Of a stretch of 64,000 bases of DNA, positions 53,808 through 62,904 are shown in pieces. Within the stretch, counting starts at the first letter, position 1. Every line of letters begins with the position of its first letter. The notes beneath the pieces are model-generated. The model worked only from the letters and a program-made list of their open reading frames with translations, ran no database searches and was not told the DNA's origin. Origin of the DNA: Peribacillus simplex NBRC 15720 = DSM 1321 (GTDB taxonomy: Bacteria > Bacillota > Bacilli > Bacillales > DSM-1321); assembly GCF_002243645.1 (NCBI RefSeq), contig NZ_CP017704.1, positions 496,001 through 560,000 of the forward strand, read 5' to 3'. The position numbers were made by a program, and so were the translations under genes.

Positions 53808-55172
53808 ATGTTAACATTCCTAGCATTATTAATGATCATTGTATTCATTGTACTTCTCTCAAAAAATAAATTATCTGTTTTCGGTGCATTAACAATTATT
53901 CCATTTGTTTTTGGAGCAATTGCAACCTTTGTAACGGGTGCTTCCTTTTTGGATCTCTTTGAATGGATTAAAGAAGGTATTTTATTTAGTGTAGATGAAG
54001 AAACAGGAAAGGTTTCTACTGGGGTTATTTCACCTGCTATTGTTATCTTATTTGCTGTGTTGTATTTTGGTTTAATGCTTAATGTCGGTTTGTTTGACCC
54101 TTTATGCGAATTCTTTATTAAAAAAGCAAAAGGGGACCCATTGAAGGTTACAATGGCAACAGTTTTAACTGCGACAGTAGTCACTATGAATGGTGATACT
54201 ACTACAACAATTATTATTTGTGTTGCTGCTTTCCTTCAACTTTATAAACAAATGAATATTAAGCTAATTTATTTAGCAGTAATTATTGTTACCCCTATTG
54301 GAATTTTTAATCAATTACCATGGGGAGGCCCAACAATTGCTGCAAGCACAGCAATGGGTGTAAGTATTAGCGAACTGTTTGCAGATTTATTGCCAGGAAT
54401 GCTAGTTGCTGAAGTATTTGCAATTTTTATGGCTTATTTTATCGGAATAAAAGAAAGAAAACGCTTAAACTTTGATCCTAAGACTGCTAAAGATATTTCT
54501 CCAGAGCAATTGGAAAGTATGTTAAACGCTATTCGTCTAAAAGATCCTGAATTGAAGAGACCTAAACTATATGCTTTTAATTTGATTTTAACGCTTGCTA
54601 TTTTAGTTATGCTTGTGATGGATGTTGCACATGGCGGTGTTTTATTTGGTATAGGTGCAGCAATTGCCCTTACGGTAAACTATAAGTCAACAAGTCTTAT
54701 AAATGAACGAATTGATGACTTGGCAGCAGATGCTTTAGCACCAGCTTTGGCAACTTTGGCTGCCGGGGTTTTCTCTGGCGTTTTAACAGGTAGTGGGATG
54801 TCAACAGCTTTAGCAACATCTATTACAGCTATGATCCCAGAATCATTAGGTTCAAATATGGCACCAATCTACGCGTTAATTGCAGCACCTGCAATTACAT
54901 TTTTACCGCAAGATGCTTTCTACTTTGGGATTGCCGGCGTTATGTCAGATGTTATGGGTCAATATGGAATTTCTGCTAGCGAAGCAGCTGTAGCTTCCAT
55001 GGTGGGACAGGCATTCCGTCTAATTTCACCAGTTATTCCAGCTCTATATATGTTAGTTGATTCTACGGAGACAAACTTTATAGACTTTCAAAAAAAGTAT
55101 GTAATTTATGCTTGGCCCATTCTACTTATATACCTAGTTGTTTATACATTAACCGGGGCATTGCCGATTTAG
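53808..55172 (+). CDS. CitMHS-family divalent metal-citrate / organic acid transporter
   Basis: 454 aa, about 12 membrane segments. Family stretches: FIKKAKGDPLKVTMATVLTA, VTMNGDTTTTIIICVAAFLQ, NQLPWGGPTIAASTAMGV and FLPQDAFYFGIAGVMSD. CitMHS carriers take up citrate as Mg or Ca complex with protons; relatives carry other di- and tricarboxylates. It is divergent from the fumarase-FAH operon and shares the same palindromic operator, so it most likely imports the acid that operon degrades. GGGAGCTGG upstream of the ATG. Confidence 0.92.
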   Translation: MLTFLALLMIIVFIVLLSKNKLSVFGALTIIPFVFGAIATFVTGASFLDLFEWIKEGILFSVDEETGKVSTGVISPAIVILFAVLYFGLMLNVGLFDPLCEFFIKKAKGDPLKVTMATVLTATVVTMNGDTTTTIIICVAAFLQLYKQMNIKLIYLAVIIVTPIGIFNQLPWGGPTIAASTAMGVSISELFADLLPGMLVAEVFAIFMAYFIGIKERKRLNFDPKTAKDISPEQLESMLNAIRLKDPELKRPKLYAFNLILTLAILVMLVMDVAHGGVLFGIGAAIALTVNYKSTSLINERIDDLAADALAPALATLAAGVFSGVLTGSGMSTALATSITAMIPESLGSNMAPIYALIAAPAITFLPQDAFYFGIAGVMSDVMGQYGISASEAAVASMVGQAFRLISPVIPALYMLVDSTETNFIDFQKKYVIYAWPILLIYLVVYTLTGALPI

Positions 55173-55182
55173 AAAAAAGTCC

Positions 55183-55345
55183 TTATAAGAGCTTGAGCGA
55201 AACAAATATCTTCCATTTTCATCGCAACACAAATAGAAGAGTTGACCAATTGTTTTTGGATCCGCCTCTTCTCGAGCACTCATAACGTGTGAAAACAATC
55301 GTGGTATAAGCTACTAACGCATTATAACTGCGTGATTGGAATTCC
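55183..55345 (-). mobile_element. Decayed IS4-like transposase fragment
   Basis: Minus strand: ALVAYTTIVFTRYE in one frame and AREEADPKTIGQLFYLCCDE in the next, which together resemble the TTIVFTRYxxLxxExRExxDPKTIGELFYLxxDEL block of IS4-type transposases in Firmicutes. A frameshift separates the halves; no ends or full frame remain. Confidence 0.6.
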
Positions 55346-55458
55346 TTTTAGCATTATTATTTTGTACGCAGAATGTAGATACACAAGGATAAAAGGTGCA
55401 TTCTATCAAACCCTTGTCACTGCTACTGAATATAAGGCGTGTTTATTGAAAAGATGTA

Positions 55459-55502
55459 AAAGGATTACACAAATTAGTCAGGACTAATTTGTGTAATCCT
55501 TT
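55459..55502 (+). terminator. Terminator of the CitMHS gene
   Basis: 21-bp perfect inverted repeat beginning AAAGGATTACACAAATTAGT with a two-base centre, then TTATTTTTTA. It lies 290 bp after the stop, behind the transposase scrap. Confidence 0.8.
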
Positions 55503-55857
55503 ATTTTTTATCCAAGCAAAATAAGTATAAAAAAGTGCAAAATATCTCTAAAAGTTACAGGTTGTTAGGGCTGAGTACTCTGTTTTTCATCTATTCCTTT
55601 ATCAAAACGGTAAGCCCTCTAGGTCCCCTTATGATACGTAAAATAGATATTTCACGCAAAGATTAATAATATAATTTGCCACACTCTCTTCCTCATCATA
55701 AATCTAGAGCTTATGTAAAAGATGGTTTCAATTAGGCAGTAACTCTAGGACAAAAGGAAACTATCTTATATTTATAGAGATCACTTTTAATATTATATAT
55801 TCTAACAAGGTGCATGATCTTGAATATGACCTTCTTTTTCGAGTGATAGATCAATAA

Positions 55858-55887
55858 AGAGAACTGATGTCGATATATCAGTTCTCT
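55858..55887. terminator. Hairpin, possible terminator
   Basis: AGAGAACTGAT / ATCAGTTCTCT, 8-nt loop; T-rich only on the minus side. Lies about 90 bp past the stop of the small minus-strand gene. Confidence 0.55.
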
Positions 55888-55977
55888 AGTGAAATTTGTT
55901 CCATATTCTTTATTTGTTAATATGAGAAGAAATTTATAGTGAAATCAAAAAAAATCAGTCCCTATTGAACCTTCTCA

Positions 55978-56109
55978 TTATTCTTTCTTATCATTATTCT
56001 CTTGGTTATTCTTTTCTGAAATTCGTCTTTGATTGGCTTTCGTCTCAGCATTCACATGGTTTGCATCATTTGGTTTATTTTTTTTAGAACCTCTTGCATC
56101 ATTACTCAT
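55978..56109 (-). CDS. Small, highly charged Asn/Lys-rich protein (43 aa)
   Basis: Start ATG after GGGAGGTGAATAAGT, an excellent site. The product (begins MSNDARGSKKNKPNDANHVN, ends NNDKKE) has no hydrophobic core and is rich in Asn, Lys and Glu, like several tiny spore-associated or stress proteins of bacilli. I cannot assign a family. A hairpin follows about 90 bp downstream. Confidence 0.6.
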   Translation of the reverse strand: MSNDARGSKKNKPNDANHVNAETKANQRRISEKNNQENNDKKE

Positions 56110-56529
56110 ACTTATTCACCTCCCGCGGCAGCTTATATACGTATGTTAGCTTACTCTTGCCTCCAAATTTTATACGCCTCACCTGGATGTAGCACATCGC
56201 TAAATAGCATAAAGACATCCCGTACAGACCGCGGACAACATTATTTCAATAACACAAAAAGAGCAAACCCGTTTAGAGCCCGCTCTTGTAATGATTCAAA
56301 AATATCCCCATCAAAACTTATATCCCTTCGATGTTCAAATTCAATTGCACCCTATTTACTACGTGAAAACCGAAAGAGGTCCTTACAAATGAATTCAGAA
56401 GTAGTAGCGTTACAAATACTCGCTTAATCGCAAGGATTTCATTACTCTTGAACCTCAGTGCAAAAGATCTTTATAATAAAAGGTTAGTTGTGAAATATCC
56501 TTTCTGTGCCTTAATTTTTTGACCGCCTA
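56110..56529. other. Intergenic region, nothing recognised
   Basis: 420 bp; the open frame across it on the plus strand has no ribosome binding site and a composition unlike a protein. Confidence 0.45.
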
Positions 56530-57035
56530 TCAAAAGTAATCCTCAAATTTCAATAAAATGGCCTTCATGGCTTGGCTTGAGTTTCCCTTTTCTTTAATCC
56601 TCTTCAGAAAGCCTATGAACAAAATCACCAGTAAATCCTCGACCCTCAACTCTAAAGCGAACAGAGAGCTTTCACCCTTTTTTTCCTTGAATCCTTCTTC
56701 TTCAATGTAACTGCCTTTCACTAACGCCAGTACTAACACGTTATTGGCTTTCCCTTCATCAACCTTTGACGGCATGGCGAAATGCCCTTCGTTGGATGAA
56801 TCAAACGTTTCGGATAAAAGCGTTTCATCGCTGATTATTTTTTTACCGGCTAAATCAATGGTATAGAGATGGATTTCATCCGTATTTTTTCATTGTTCGA
56901 AATTACATCATTTTGAGTGATGATCTGTAATTTTGATTGAACGAATTGTACATCCATTACTGTGATATCCTCGTATTTTTCTTGTTTTGGCACAGTTTCC
57001 CAAAAATGATATAAACAAATCACCGTTTTATTAAC
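56530..57035 (-). pseudogene. Frameshifted gene fragment of unknown function
   Basis: Two minus-strand frames join across a six-A run near 56885-56890: upstream FVNKTVICLYHFWETVPKQE ... VQSKLQIITQNDVISNNEK, downstream TDEIHLYTIDLAGKKIISDE ... GKANNVLVLALVKGSYIEEE. One extra A would make them continuous. There is no start codon at the upper end. The repeated strand-like pattern recalls a beta-propeller or WD-like extracellular protein, but I cannot name it. Confidence 0.6.
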
Positions 57036-57049
57036 AAAAATGAACTAAA

Positions 57050-57080
57050 ACAAAAACCGAGCAGAAAACGCCCGGTCTTA
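57050..57080 (-). terminator. Terminator of the monooxygenase/ABC operon
   Basis: Minus strand ACCGGGC / GCTCGGT arms, then TTTTTGTTTT, directly after the last gene. Confidence 0.75.
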
Positions 57081-57084
57081 CTTG

Positions 57085-58437
57085 TTACACTGTTTCTTTA
57101 ATCGTATTGACCAACGTATTGGCTGGCCGATTCAGTCCTAAATTCCCGCGTAATGTATCTTCTGTGTATTCGGTACGGAACAAGCCGCGTTTTTGTAATT
57201 CAGGGATGACTTGATCGACGAAGTCTTCAAGACCGCCTGGTAAATAGGGAGGCATGATGTTGAAACCGTCCGCTGCTCCATTTTCAAACCATTCTTGCAG
57301 TTGATCTGCGATTTGTTCCGGTGTTCCTTTGATTTCGCGATGGCCTCTTGCTCCAGCTGTTTTCTGATATAACTGGCGAATGGTTAGATTTTCACGTTCA
57401 GCAAGGTCCTTCAATAATGTAAAACGGCTTTTCCCTCCATTGATTTGCTCTAGTTCCGGAAGGTCAGGCAGTGGACCATCAACGGGATACCTGCTTAAAT
57501 CCACACTGATCATCGCCGATAAAAGAGCAACACCAGCTTCCTCTGGAATAAGTTCTTCAAATAATTGCTTTTTCTCTTCCGCTTCTTCTTCTGTTGCACC
57601 AATGATTGGGAATACACCCGGCATTATTTTCAGTTCATCAGGCGAGCGGCCATATTTCGCCATTCTTCCTTTCACATCCGCATAGAATGCTTGCGCTTCT
57701 TCGATTGTTTGCCACGCTGTGAAAATCACTTCTGCCGTACGTGCCGCAAGCTCTTTCCCTGCTTCAGAAGAGCCGGCTTGAACCACAACGGGATGCCCTT
57801 GGACTGGACGGGAAATATTCAAGGGGCCATCTACAGAGAACCATTCGCCCTTATAATTGATAGAATGGATTTTCGAGCCATCAGCAAATTGCGCAGATTC
57901 CTTATCCATGACCAATGCCTCATCTTCCCAGCTATCCCAAAGCTTTTGGACGACATCTACAAATTCTCCGGCTCGTTCATAGCGCCTTTCATGTAGAAGA
58001 TGCTGATCCGAATTAAAGTTCTTTGCTTCTGCATCCGTATTAGATGTTACTACATTCCAACCTGCACGACCATTGCTTAAATGATCTAAAGAAGCAAACT
58101 TTCGCGCTACATGGTATGGTTCGTTATACGTAGTGGACACCGTGCCAACAAGCCCGATTTTTTCAGTTACCGCTGAAAGAGCCGATAACAGAGTAAACGG
58201 TTCAAAATAAATTCCCGACCTTTGAACGTTTTTAGAACCGTTATGTTGAAACGCATTGATATCCGCAACAAACAGCATATCGAATTTTCCTCGCTCTGCT
58301 GTTTGAGCCAGCCTTTTAAGAAAATCGAAATTCAATATATTATGCGTTTCTGCCTCTGGATGACGCCAAGCAGCCACATGGTGTCCAGGAATCATGAAAA
58401 AAGCACCTAACTTCATTTCTTTTTTATTCGTACTCAT
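57085..58437 (-). CDS. NtaA/DmoA-type FMN-dependent monooxygenase, copy 2
   Basis: 450 aa, GGAGATTAG before the ATG. Luciferase-like NtaA/SnaA/DmoA family: LGAFFMIPGHHVAAWRHPEA, ARKFASLDHLSNGRAGWNVV and HPVVVQAGSSEAGKELAART. These enzymes use FMNH2 from a separate reductase to oxidise compounds such as nitrilotriacetate or dimethyl sulfide. The gene is highly similar to the one just upstream; long blocks (PLNISRPVQGHPVVVQAG, EVIFTAWQT, VKGRMAKYGRSP) are identical. With the sulfonate/taurine-type ABC transporter in front, an organosulfur substrate is most likely. No flavin reductase gene is in the window. Confidence 0.92.
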   Translation of the reverse strand: MSTNKKEMKLGAFFMIPGHHVAAWRHPEAETHNILNFDFLKRLAQTAERGKFDMLFVADINAFQHNGSKNVQRSGIYFEPFTLLSALSAVTEKIGLVGTVSTTYNEPYHVARKFASLDHLSNGRAGWNVVTSNTDAEAKNFNSDQHLLHERRYERAGEFVDVVQKLWDSWEDEALVMDKESAQFADGSKIHSINYKGEWFSVDGPLNISRPVQGHPVVVQAGSSEAGKELAARTAEVIFTAWQTIEEAQAFYADVKGRMAKYGRSPDELKIMPGVFPIIGATEEEAEEKKQLFEELIPEEAGVALLSAMISVDLSRYPVDGPLPDLPELEQINGGKSRFTLLKDLAERENLTIRQLYQKTAGARGHREIKGTPEQIADQLQEWFENGAADGFNIMPPYLPGGLEDFVDQVIPELQKRGLFRTEYTEDTLRGNLGLNRPANTLVNTIKETV

Positions 58438-58473
58438 CTAATCTCCTTCTCTCTGTTGTTCTATTTTAAAAAC

Positions 58474-59832
58474 TTATATATGAGTGCCCTCTACCTTTTC
58501 AATTAAGGTATTATGAGGACGTTGCAATCCTAAGTTTTCACGTAACGTACTACCTGAATATTCAGTCTTGAATACATTCCGTTTTTGTAGTTCAGGAATG
58601 ACTTGATCAACAAAGTCATCTAGCCCTCCTGGTAAATAGGGAGGCATGATATTAAAACCATCTGCCGCACCTTTTTCAAACCACTCTTGTAATTGATCAG
58701 CAATTTGTACGGGTGTTCCTTTAATTTCACGATGACCTCGTGCACCTGCAATATGTTGGTATAATTGCCGGATTGTATAGCCTTCACGGTCTGCTATATC
58801 TTTCAATAACTGAAAGCGGCTTTTTGTTCCATTGATTTCTTCTAGCTCAGGTAGTTCAGGCAAAGGACCATCCAATGAGCACCCATTCAAATCCACATTA
58901 ATCATCTTCGATAAAAGAGACACTCCGGCTTCTTCTGGGATCAAATCGACCAACCTTTGTTTCTTCTCATTTGCTTCCTCTTCTGTATTCCCGATGACTG
59001 GAAATACTCCAGGCATTATTTTCAGTTCCTCAGGGGAACGGCCATATTTCGCCATTCGTCCTTTCACATCCGCATAAAATGCTTGCGCTTCTTCTAAGGT
59101 TTGCCACGCTGTGAAAATCACTTCCGCCGTTCGCGCCGCAAGCTCTTTACCAGCTTCGGAAGAGCCCGCTTGAACCACAACGGGATGCCCTTGGACCGGA
59201 CGGGAAATATTTAAGGGACCTGCAACGGAGAACCATTCCCCTTTATGATTGATCGTATGGATTTTTGAACCATCTGCAAATTGCGCAGATTCCTTATCCA
59301 TGACCAACGCCTCATCTTCCCAACTATCCCAAAGCTTTTGAGCAACGTTGACAAACTCCTCGGCACGCTCATAGCGCTTTTCATGAAGGGGATGTGCGTC
59401 TAAATTAAAGTTGCGTGCTTCTGAGTCAGAGCCCGAAGTGACGACATTCCAACCTGCTCGCCCATTGCTTAAGTGGTCCAAAGACGCAAACTTACGCGCT
59501 ACATGGTAAGGTTCGTTATACGTTGTCGATACTGTACCAACTAGCCCAATATTCTTTGTTACCGCTGAAAGTGCCGATAACAGAGTAAACGGTTCAAAAC
59601 GTGTATTTACGGTTTGTGTTAATACTTTTTCATCCAGAGTGCTTAGTGAAACATGATCGGCAAGGAAAAGTAAGTCGAATTTTCCGCGCTCTGCCGTTTG
59701 GGCTAATTTTTTTATATAATCAAAGTTCATAATATCCTTTACTTCTGCTTCTGGAAGACGCCAAGCTGCCACGTGATGACCTGGAATCATGAAAAAGGCA
59801 CCTAACTTCATTTCGCGTTTATCGTTGGCCAT
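58474..59832 (-). CDS. NtaA/DmoA-type FMN-dependent monooxygenase, copy 1
   Basis: 452 aa, AGAAGGGATAG upstream. Same family and same blocks as the following gene (LGAFFMIPGHHVAAWRLPEA, ARKFASLDHLSNGRAGWNVV, RPVQGHPVVVQAGSSEAGKE). The copies differ mainly near residues 60-80 (HVSLSTLDEKVLTQTVNTRF here, INAFQHNGSKNVQRSGIYFE in the other), which in luciferase-like enzymes borders the substrate pocket. That suggests duplication followed by a change of substrate. 22 bp after the permease gene, so part of the ABC operon. Confidence 0.92.
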   Translation of the reverse strand: MANDKREMKLGAFFMIPGHHVAAWRLPEAEVKDIMNFDYIKKLAQTAERGKFDLLFLADHVSLSTLDEKVLTQTVNTRFEPFTLLSALSAVTKNIGLVGTVSTTYNEPYHVARKFASLDHLSNGRAGWNVVTSGSDSEARNFNLDAHPLHEKRYERAEEFVNVAQKLWDSWEDEALVMDKESAQFADGSKIHTINHKGEWFSVAGPLNISRPVQGHPVVVQAGSSEAGKELAARTAEVIFTAWQTLEEAQAFYADVKGRMAKYGRSPEELKIMPGVFPVIGNTEEEANEKKQRLVDLIPEEAGVSLLSKMINVDLNGCSLDGPLPELPELEEINGTKSRFQLLKDIADREGYTIRQLYQHIAGARGHREIKGTPVQIADQLQEWFEKGAADGFNIMPPYLPGGLDDFVDQVIPELQKRNVFKTEYSGSTLRENLGLQRPHNTLIEKVEGTHI

Positions 59833-59854
59833 ACACTATCCCTTCTTTCTTTTA

Positions 59855-60676
59855 TTATTGATTGGTTTTCCAAGCAGAGAATCGTTTTTCCAGAGAAACC
59901 AAAGCATAGTTCAATAACAATCCAAGTAAAGAAATCGTTATAATACCGGCATACATTTCAGGGATTTGAAAATTCATTTGCGCATAATTGATTAAATAGC
60001 CTAAGCCTTCCTTGGCTCCTACCATTTCAGCTGCAATTAACACGAGAATCGACGCCGTCCCCGCCATACGTATTCCGGTAAAAATAGTCGGTATAGAAGC
60101 CGGCAAAATGACCTTATAGAATAGTTTATGAGAAGGTAATCCCATCGATTTGGCTGATTTAATGAGCAACGGGTCCACATTTTGAACCGCATTGATGGTA
60201 TTTAAAAGAACAGGAAACGTACAGGCGAACAAAACAATCGCTATTTTGGATATTTCACCGATACCCAGCAGTAAAATAAAAACAGGCAATAACGCCAACG
60301 CGGCCGTATTTCGGAATAACTCCAATACTGGATTTAATAGATCTTTTGCTAAAGGAAACCACCCAATGATTAGTCCTAAAGGGATAGCAATCAATAAGGC
60401 CAATCCAAACCCAATGAACGAACGCACAAAGCTTGCTTTAAAATGGGCAAATAACTCTCCTGATGTCACCAATCCCCACCATCCTACTACCACTGATGAA
60501 AAAGGTGGGAAGAATACTGTATCAACCAATCCAATTCGCGGTGCAATCTCCCAAATCAATAGTAACAGGACGATCACGGCTGTCTGCTTCACAAGTTTTT
60601 GCAGCCAGGTAAAGGAAAAGGGGGTATGCCGCTTTCTTTCAATAGGTACAGCTATAGCTTTTTCTAAACTAGACAT
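59855..60676 (-). CDS. ABC transporter permease (SsuC/TauC type)
   Basis: 273 aa, AAAGGAGTGG upstream. Six membrane segments with the EAA-type loop KSAKSMGLPSHKLFYKVILP and the ASIPTIFTGIRMAGTASILV that follows, typical of nitrate/sulfonate/taurine importers. Lies 27 bp after the ATPase gene. Together with ATPase and binding protein it forms a complete importer. Confidence 0.94.
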   Translation of the reverse strand: MSSLEKAIAVPIERKRHTPFSFTWLQKLVKQTAVIVLLLLIWEIAPRIGLVDTVFFPPFSSVVVGWWGLVTSGELFAHFKASFVRSFIGFGLALLIAIPLGLIIGWFPLAKDLLNPVLELFRNTAALALLPVFILLLGIGEISKIAIVLFACTFPVLLNTINAVQNVDPLLIKSAKSMGLPSHKLFYKVILPASIPTIFTGIRMAGTASILVLIAAEMVGAKEGLGYLINYAQMNFQIPEMYAGIITISLLGLLLNYALVSLEKRFSAWKTNQ

Positions 60677-60703
60677 TTATGAACCACTCCTTTTTTTAAA
60701 AGA

Positions 60704-61510
60704 CTAAATGGAAGCCGCTTGATAGACCTTTTCGTGAAGAAGGCTCCAGATATGATGTCGCGCTTTTACAAACTCTGCATGTGATCGAATGTCTACTTCG
60801 TTTAATCGTGAATCCAAAGGGATATCGACCATATACTTCACCGTCCCAGGATTTGTGGACATCACCGCCACACGCTGGCCTAAGTACACAGCCTCATCTA
60901 TGCCATGCGTAATGAAGATAATCGTTTTCTTGGTCTTATCCCAAATCCGTAATAATTCACTCTGCAAGGTTTCCCTTGTCTGTGCATCCAACGCCGCAAA
61001 CGGTTCATCCATGAGCAGTACATCAGGGTTAAAAGCTAGACTCCTAGCAATAGCAACGCGTTGCTTCATGCCTCCTGACAATTCATGAGGAAAACGATCT
61101 TCAAACCCCTCTAAACCAACTAAAGATAAGAAATATTGAGTCAGTTCATTCCGTTCTTTTTTCGAGACTCTCTTTGCTTCTAAACCAAACTCGACATTGC
61201 CTCGCGCTGTCTTCCATGGAAACAAAGCATACTGCTGAAATACAATTCCGCGGTCTAATCCAGGACCCGTAATTTCCTTTCCATCAAGAAGAATCCTACC
61301 GGTAGTTGGTTTCGTTAATCCCCCGAGTAAATCTAACAAAGTGGATTTACCGCAGCCACTTGGACCGACCAGTGTTAAAAATTCACCATCTTTCACAGAG
61401 AAGTTCAAGTCCTTTACTGCCGTGAACTCCTTCTTGGAGCCTTTTCCCTTTTCGGTATCTCGTACAGTAAACACCTTTGTTACTGAATCAAATCGAATTT
61501 TATCTGCCAT
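60704..61510 (-). CDS. ABC transporter ATP-binding protein (SsuB/TauB type)
   Basis: 268 aa from the ATG with GGGGTGTGG upstream, 23 codons into the open frame, which leaves 13 bp after the binding-protein gene. Walker A GPSGCGKSTL, Q-loop VFQQYALFPWKTA (the WKT form of nitrate/taurine ATPases), signature LSGGMKQR, Walker B VLLMDEPFAALD and switch His in IFITHGIDEA. Confidence 0.95.
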   Translation of the reverse strand: MADKIRFDSVTKVFTVRDTEKGKGSKKEFTAVKDLNFSVKDGEFLTLVGPSGCGKSTLLDLLGGLTKPTTGRILLDGKEITGPGLDRGIVFQQYALFPWKTARGNVEFGLEAKRVSKKERNELTQYFLSLVGLEGFEDRFPHELSGGMKQRVAIARSLAFNPDVLLMDEPFAALDAQTRETLQSELLRIWDKTKKTIIFITHGIDEAVYLGQRVAVMSTNPGTVKYMVDIPLDSRLNEVDIRSHAEFVKARHHIWSLLHEKVYQAASI

Positions 61511-61523
61511 ATCCACACCCCGT

Positions 61524-62555
61524 TCATTTAGTCTCAAACTCTTTCGTAAATGGATTAAACTCATTTGTATATAAGTCATCCAACTTCACTTGGTCCTTTT
61601 TGATCTCCCCGTTTTCTGCAAGCCAATCCGCCCAAACTTGGAATTCTGATTCTTTAATATAGCCACCTTTTGCTGCGACACCCGGACTTTTCCAGTATTG
61701 AACGGTTTCTGAATCTTCTTTTCGATCTCGTTTCTCAATAATCGATTCAAAACGGGCGATCACTTCTTCACGAGGAGTTATTCGTGACCATTCAATCGCC
61801 TTTGCAGTTCCCTCTACAAACTTTTTCACCGTATTTGGGTTTTCCTTTATGAATTTTTCTGTAAAGACAATACTGCCTGCAGTAAAGGTTCCAAATAGAT
61901 CATAATCACTAAATACTTTACTAAGGCCACCATTATCCAGCGCCCTATCACGTGCCGCCCCATTTAAAGCCACGACATCGATTTGCTTTTGCCGTAATGT
62001 TTGTTCAGCATTACCTGGGGGCACCACCACTAAAGTAACCTGTTTGATTTCATCATCCGTAAGGCCATTTTGTTTCAAATATTCTTTTAAAACCAATTCA
62101 AAATGCGCACCAAGCGTATTCACTCCAATTTTTTTACCGATTAAATCACGTGCATCTTTTATCGAGCTGCCTTCTAATGTGTAATACCCAACAAAGGTTT
62201 CTTCATCACTACCATAATAGCCAAGGACCGCTTTAATCGGTGCTCCGCTTGATTTTAATTTGATGATGGCCCCATTAAAGGCTCCACCGAAATCCGTTTG
62301 ACCCGTCGCAGCCGTTTGAATATCCTGCGGTCCGCCATTCACATTTCCTACCCAATTCAACTTAATGGGACCTAAATACCCTAAATCTTCAGCCAGTTCA
62401 GGATATGTAACTACTCCTGCATACCCTTGATACTTCAGTTCCACTTTTTCATACCCATCTTTATTTTTTTCTACGGCCTTCCCTGCGGAGCATCCAGCCA
62501 GTACAAGCAATGCACCAATCCATGCTAAAAATAAGGCCTGTCGAGTCATTTTCAT
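61524..62555 (-). CDS. ABC transporter substrate-binding lipoprotein (SsuA/TauA type)
   Basis: 343 aa, GGAGATTAAAAA upstream. Signal peptide with lipobox LAGCSAG, so lipid-anchored on the outer face. NMT1/SsuA-like fold: TGQTDFGGAFNGAIIKLKSS, IGKKIGVNTLGAHFELVLKE, LRQKQIDVVALNGAARDRAL. This group binds sulfonates, taurine, nitrate or similar small anions. First gene of the five-gene operon; an attenuator-like leader precedes it. Confidence 0.92.
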   Translation of the reverse strand: MKMTRQALFLAWIGALLVLAGCSAGKAVEKNKDGYEKVELKYQGYAGVVTYPELAEDLGYLGPIKLNWVGNVNGGPQDIQTAATGQTDFGGAFNGAIIKLKSSGAPIKAVLGYYGSDEETFVGYYTLEGSSIKDARDLIGKKIGVNTLGAHFELVLKEYLKQNGLTDDEIKQVTLVVVPPGNAEQTLRQKQIDVVALNGAARDRALDNGGLSKVFSDYDLFGTFTAGSIVFTEKFIKENPNTVKKFVEGTAKAIEWSRITPREEVIARFESIIEKRDRKEDSETVQYWKSPGVAAKGGYIKESEFQVWADWLAENGEIKKDQVKLDDLYTNEFNPFTKEFETK

Positions 62556-62904
62556 TTTTTAATCTCCTTTGTTAATGAGGCTCTTAAACACAAAAGACCC
62601 TCGATTAATTTTTCAATTAAACGAAGGCCTCCAGTAGTCTAGTTAGCCATACTATTCGATTATGATATCAGAGTCTAAATGAAGGTCCACTTAAAGATTG
62701 ATTACATCTTACATCCCATTCTATTGGACCGATATGTATAAAACTTGATCGGATATTCCCCTCCTTAGTAAACAAAATAGACCCCCACTTTCACCATTCG
62801 GTGAATTTAGGAGCCTCCGGTTTTCCAGTAAGCCAACATAATTTAATTCCAATAAAGTTTATAGGTTTACTATATTTATTTCGCTTGAAAATGTCAATAG
62901 TTTT
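62556..62904 (-). promoter_or_regulatory. Structured leader with terminator before the ABC operon
   Basis: About 350 bp. Reading on the minus strand: CCGGAGGCTCC, a TTCACC-GAAT-GGTGAA hairpin (62800-62815 area), AGTGGGGGTC, a CCGAT...ATCGG pair near 62727-62757, and finally a hairpin (GGCCTTCGTTTAATT pairing with AATTAATCGAGGGTC, 62592-62630) followed by TTTTGTGTTT. A terminator between promoter and gene suggests attenuation, perhaps by a riboswitch, but no S-box, T-box or other class that I know fits. Confidence 0.45.

Larger units (their letters stand above)
55346..55977. other. Intergenic region with two hairpins
   Basis: About 630 bp, no gene seen. Two strong hairpins are listed separately. 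Confidence 0.5.

Noticed and set aside
56029..56427. 132-codon open frame on the plus strand
   Set aside because: No ribosome binding site; it is antisense to the small Asn/Lys-rich gene and has an unprotein-like composition.
62780..62860. Known riboswitch classes for the ABC operon leader
   Set aside because: Core motifs of S-box, T-box, c-di-GMP-I, TPP, cobalamin, glycine, purine and fluoride elements were looked for by eye and not found.
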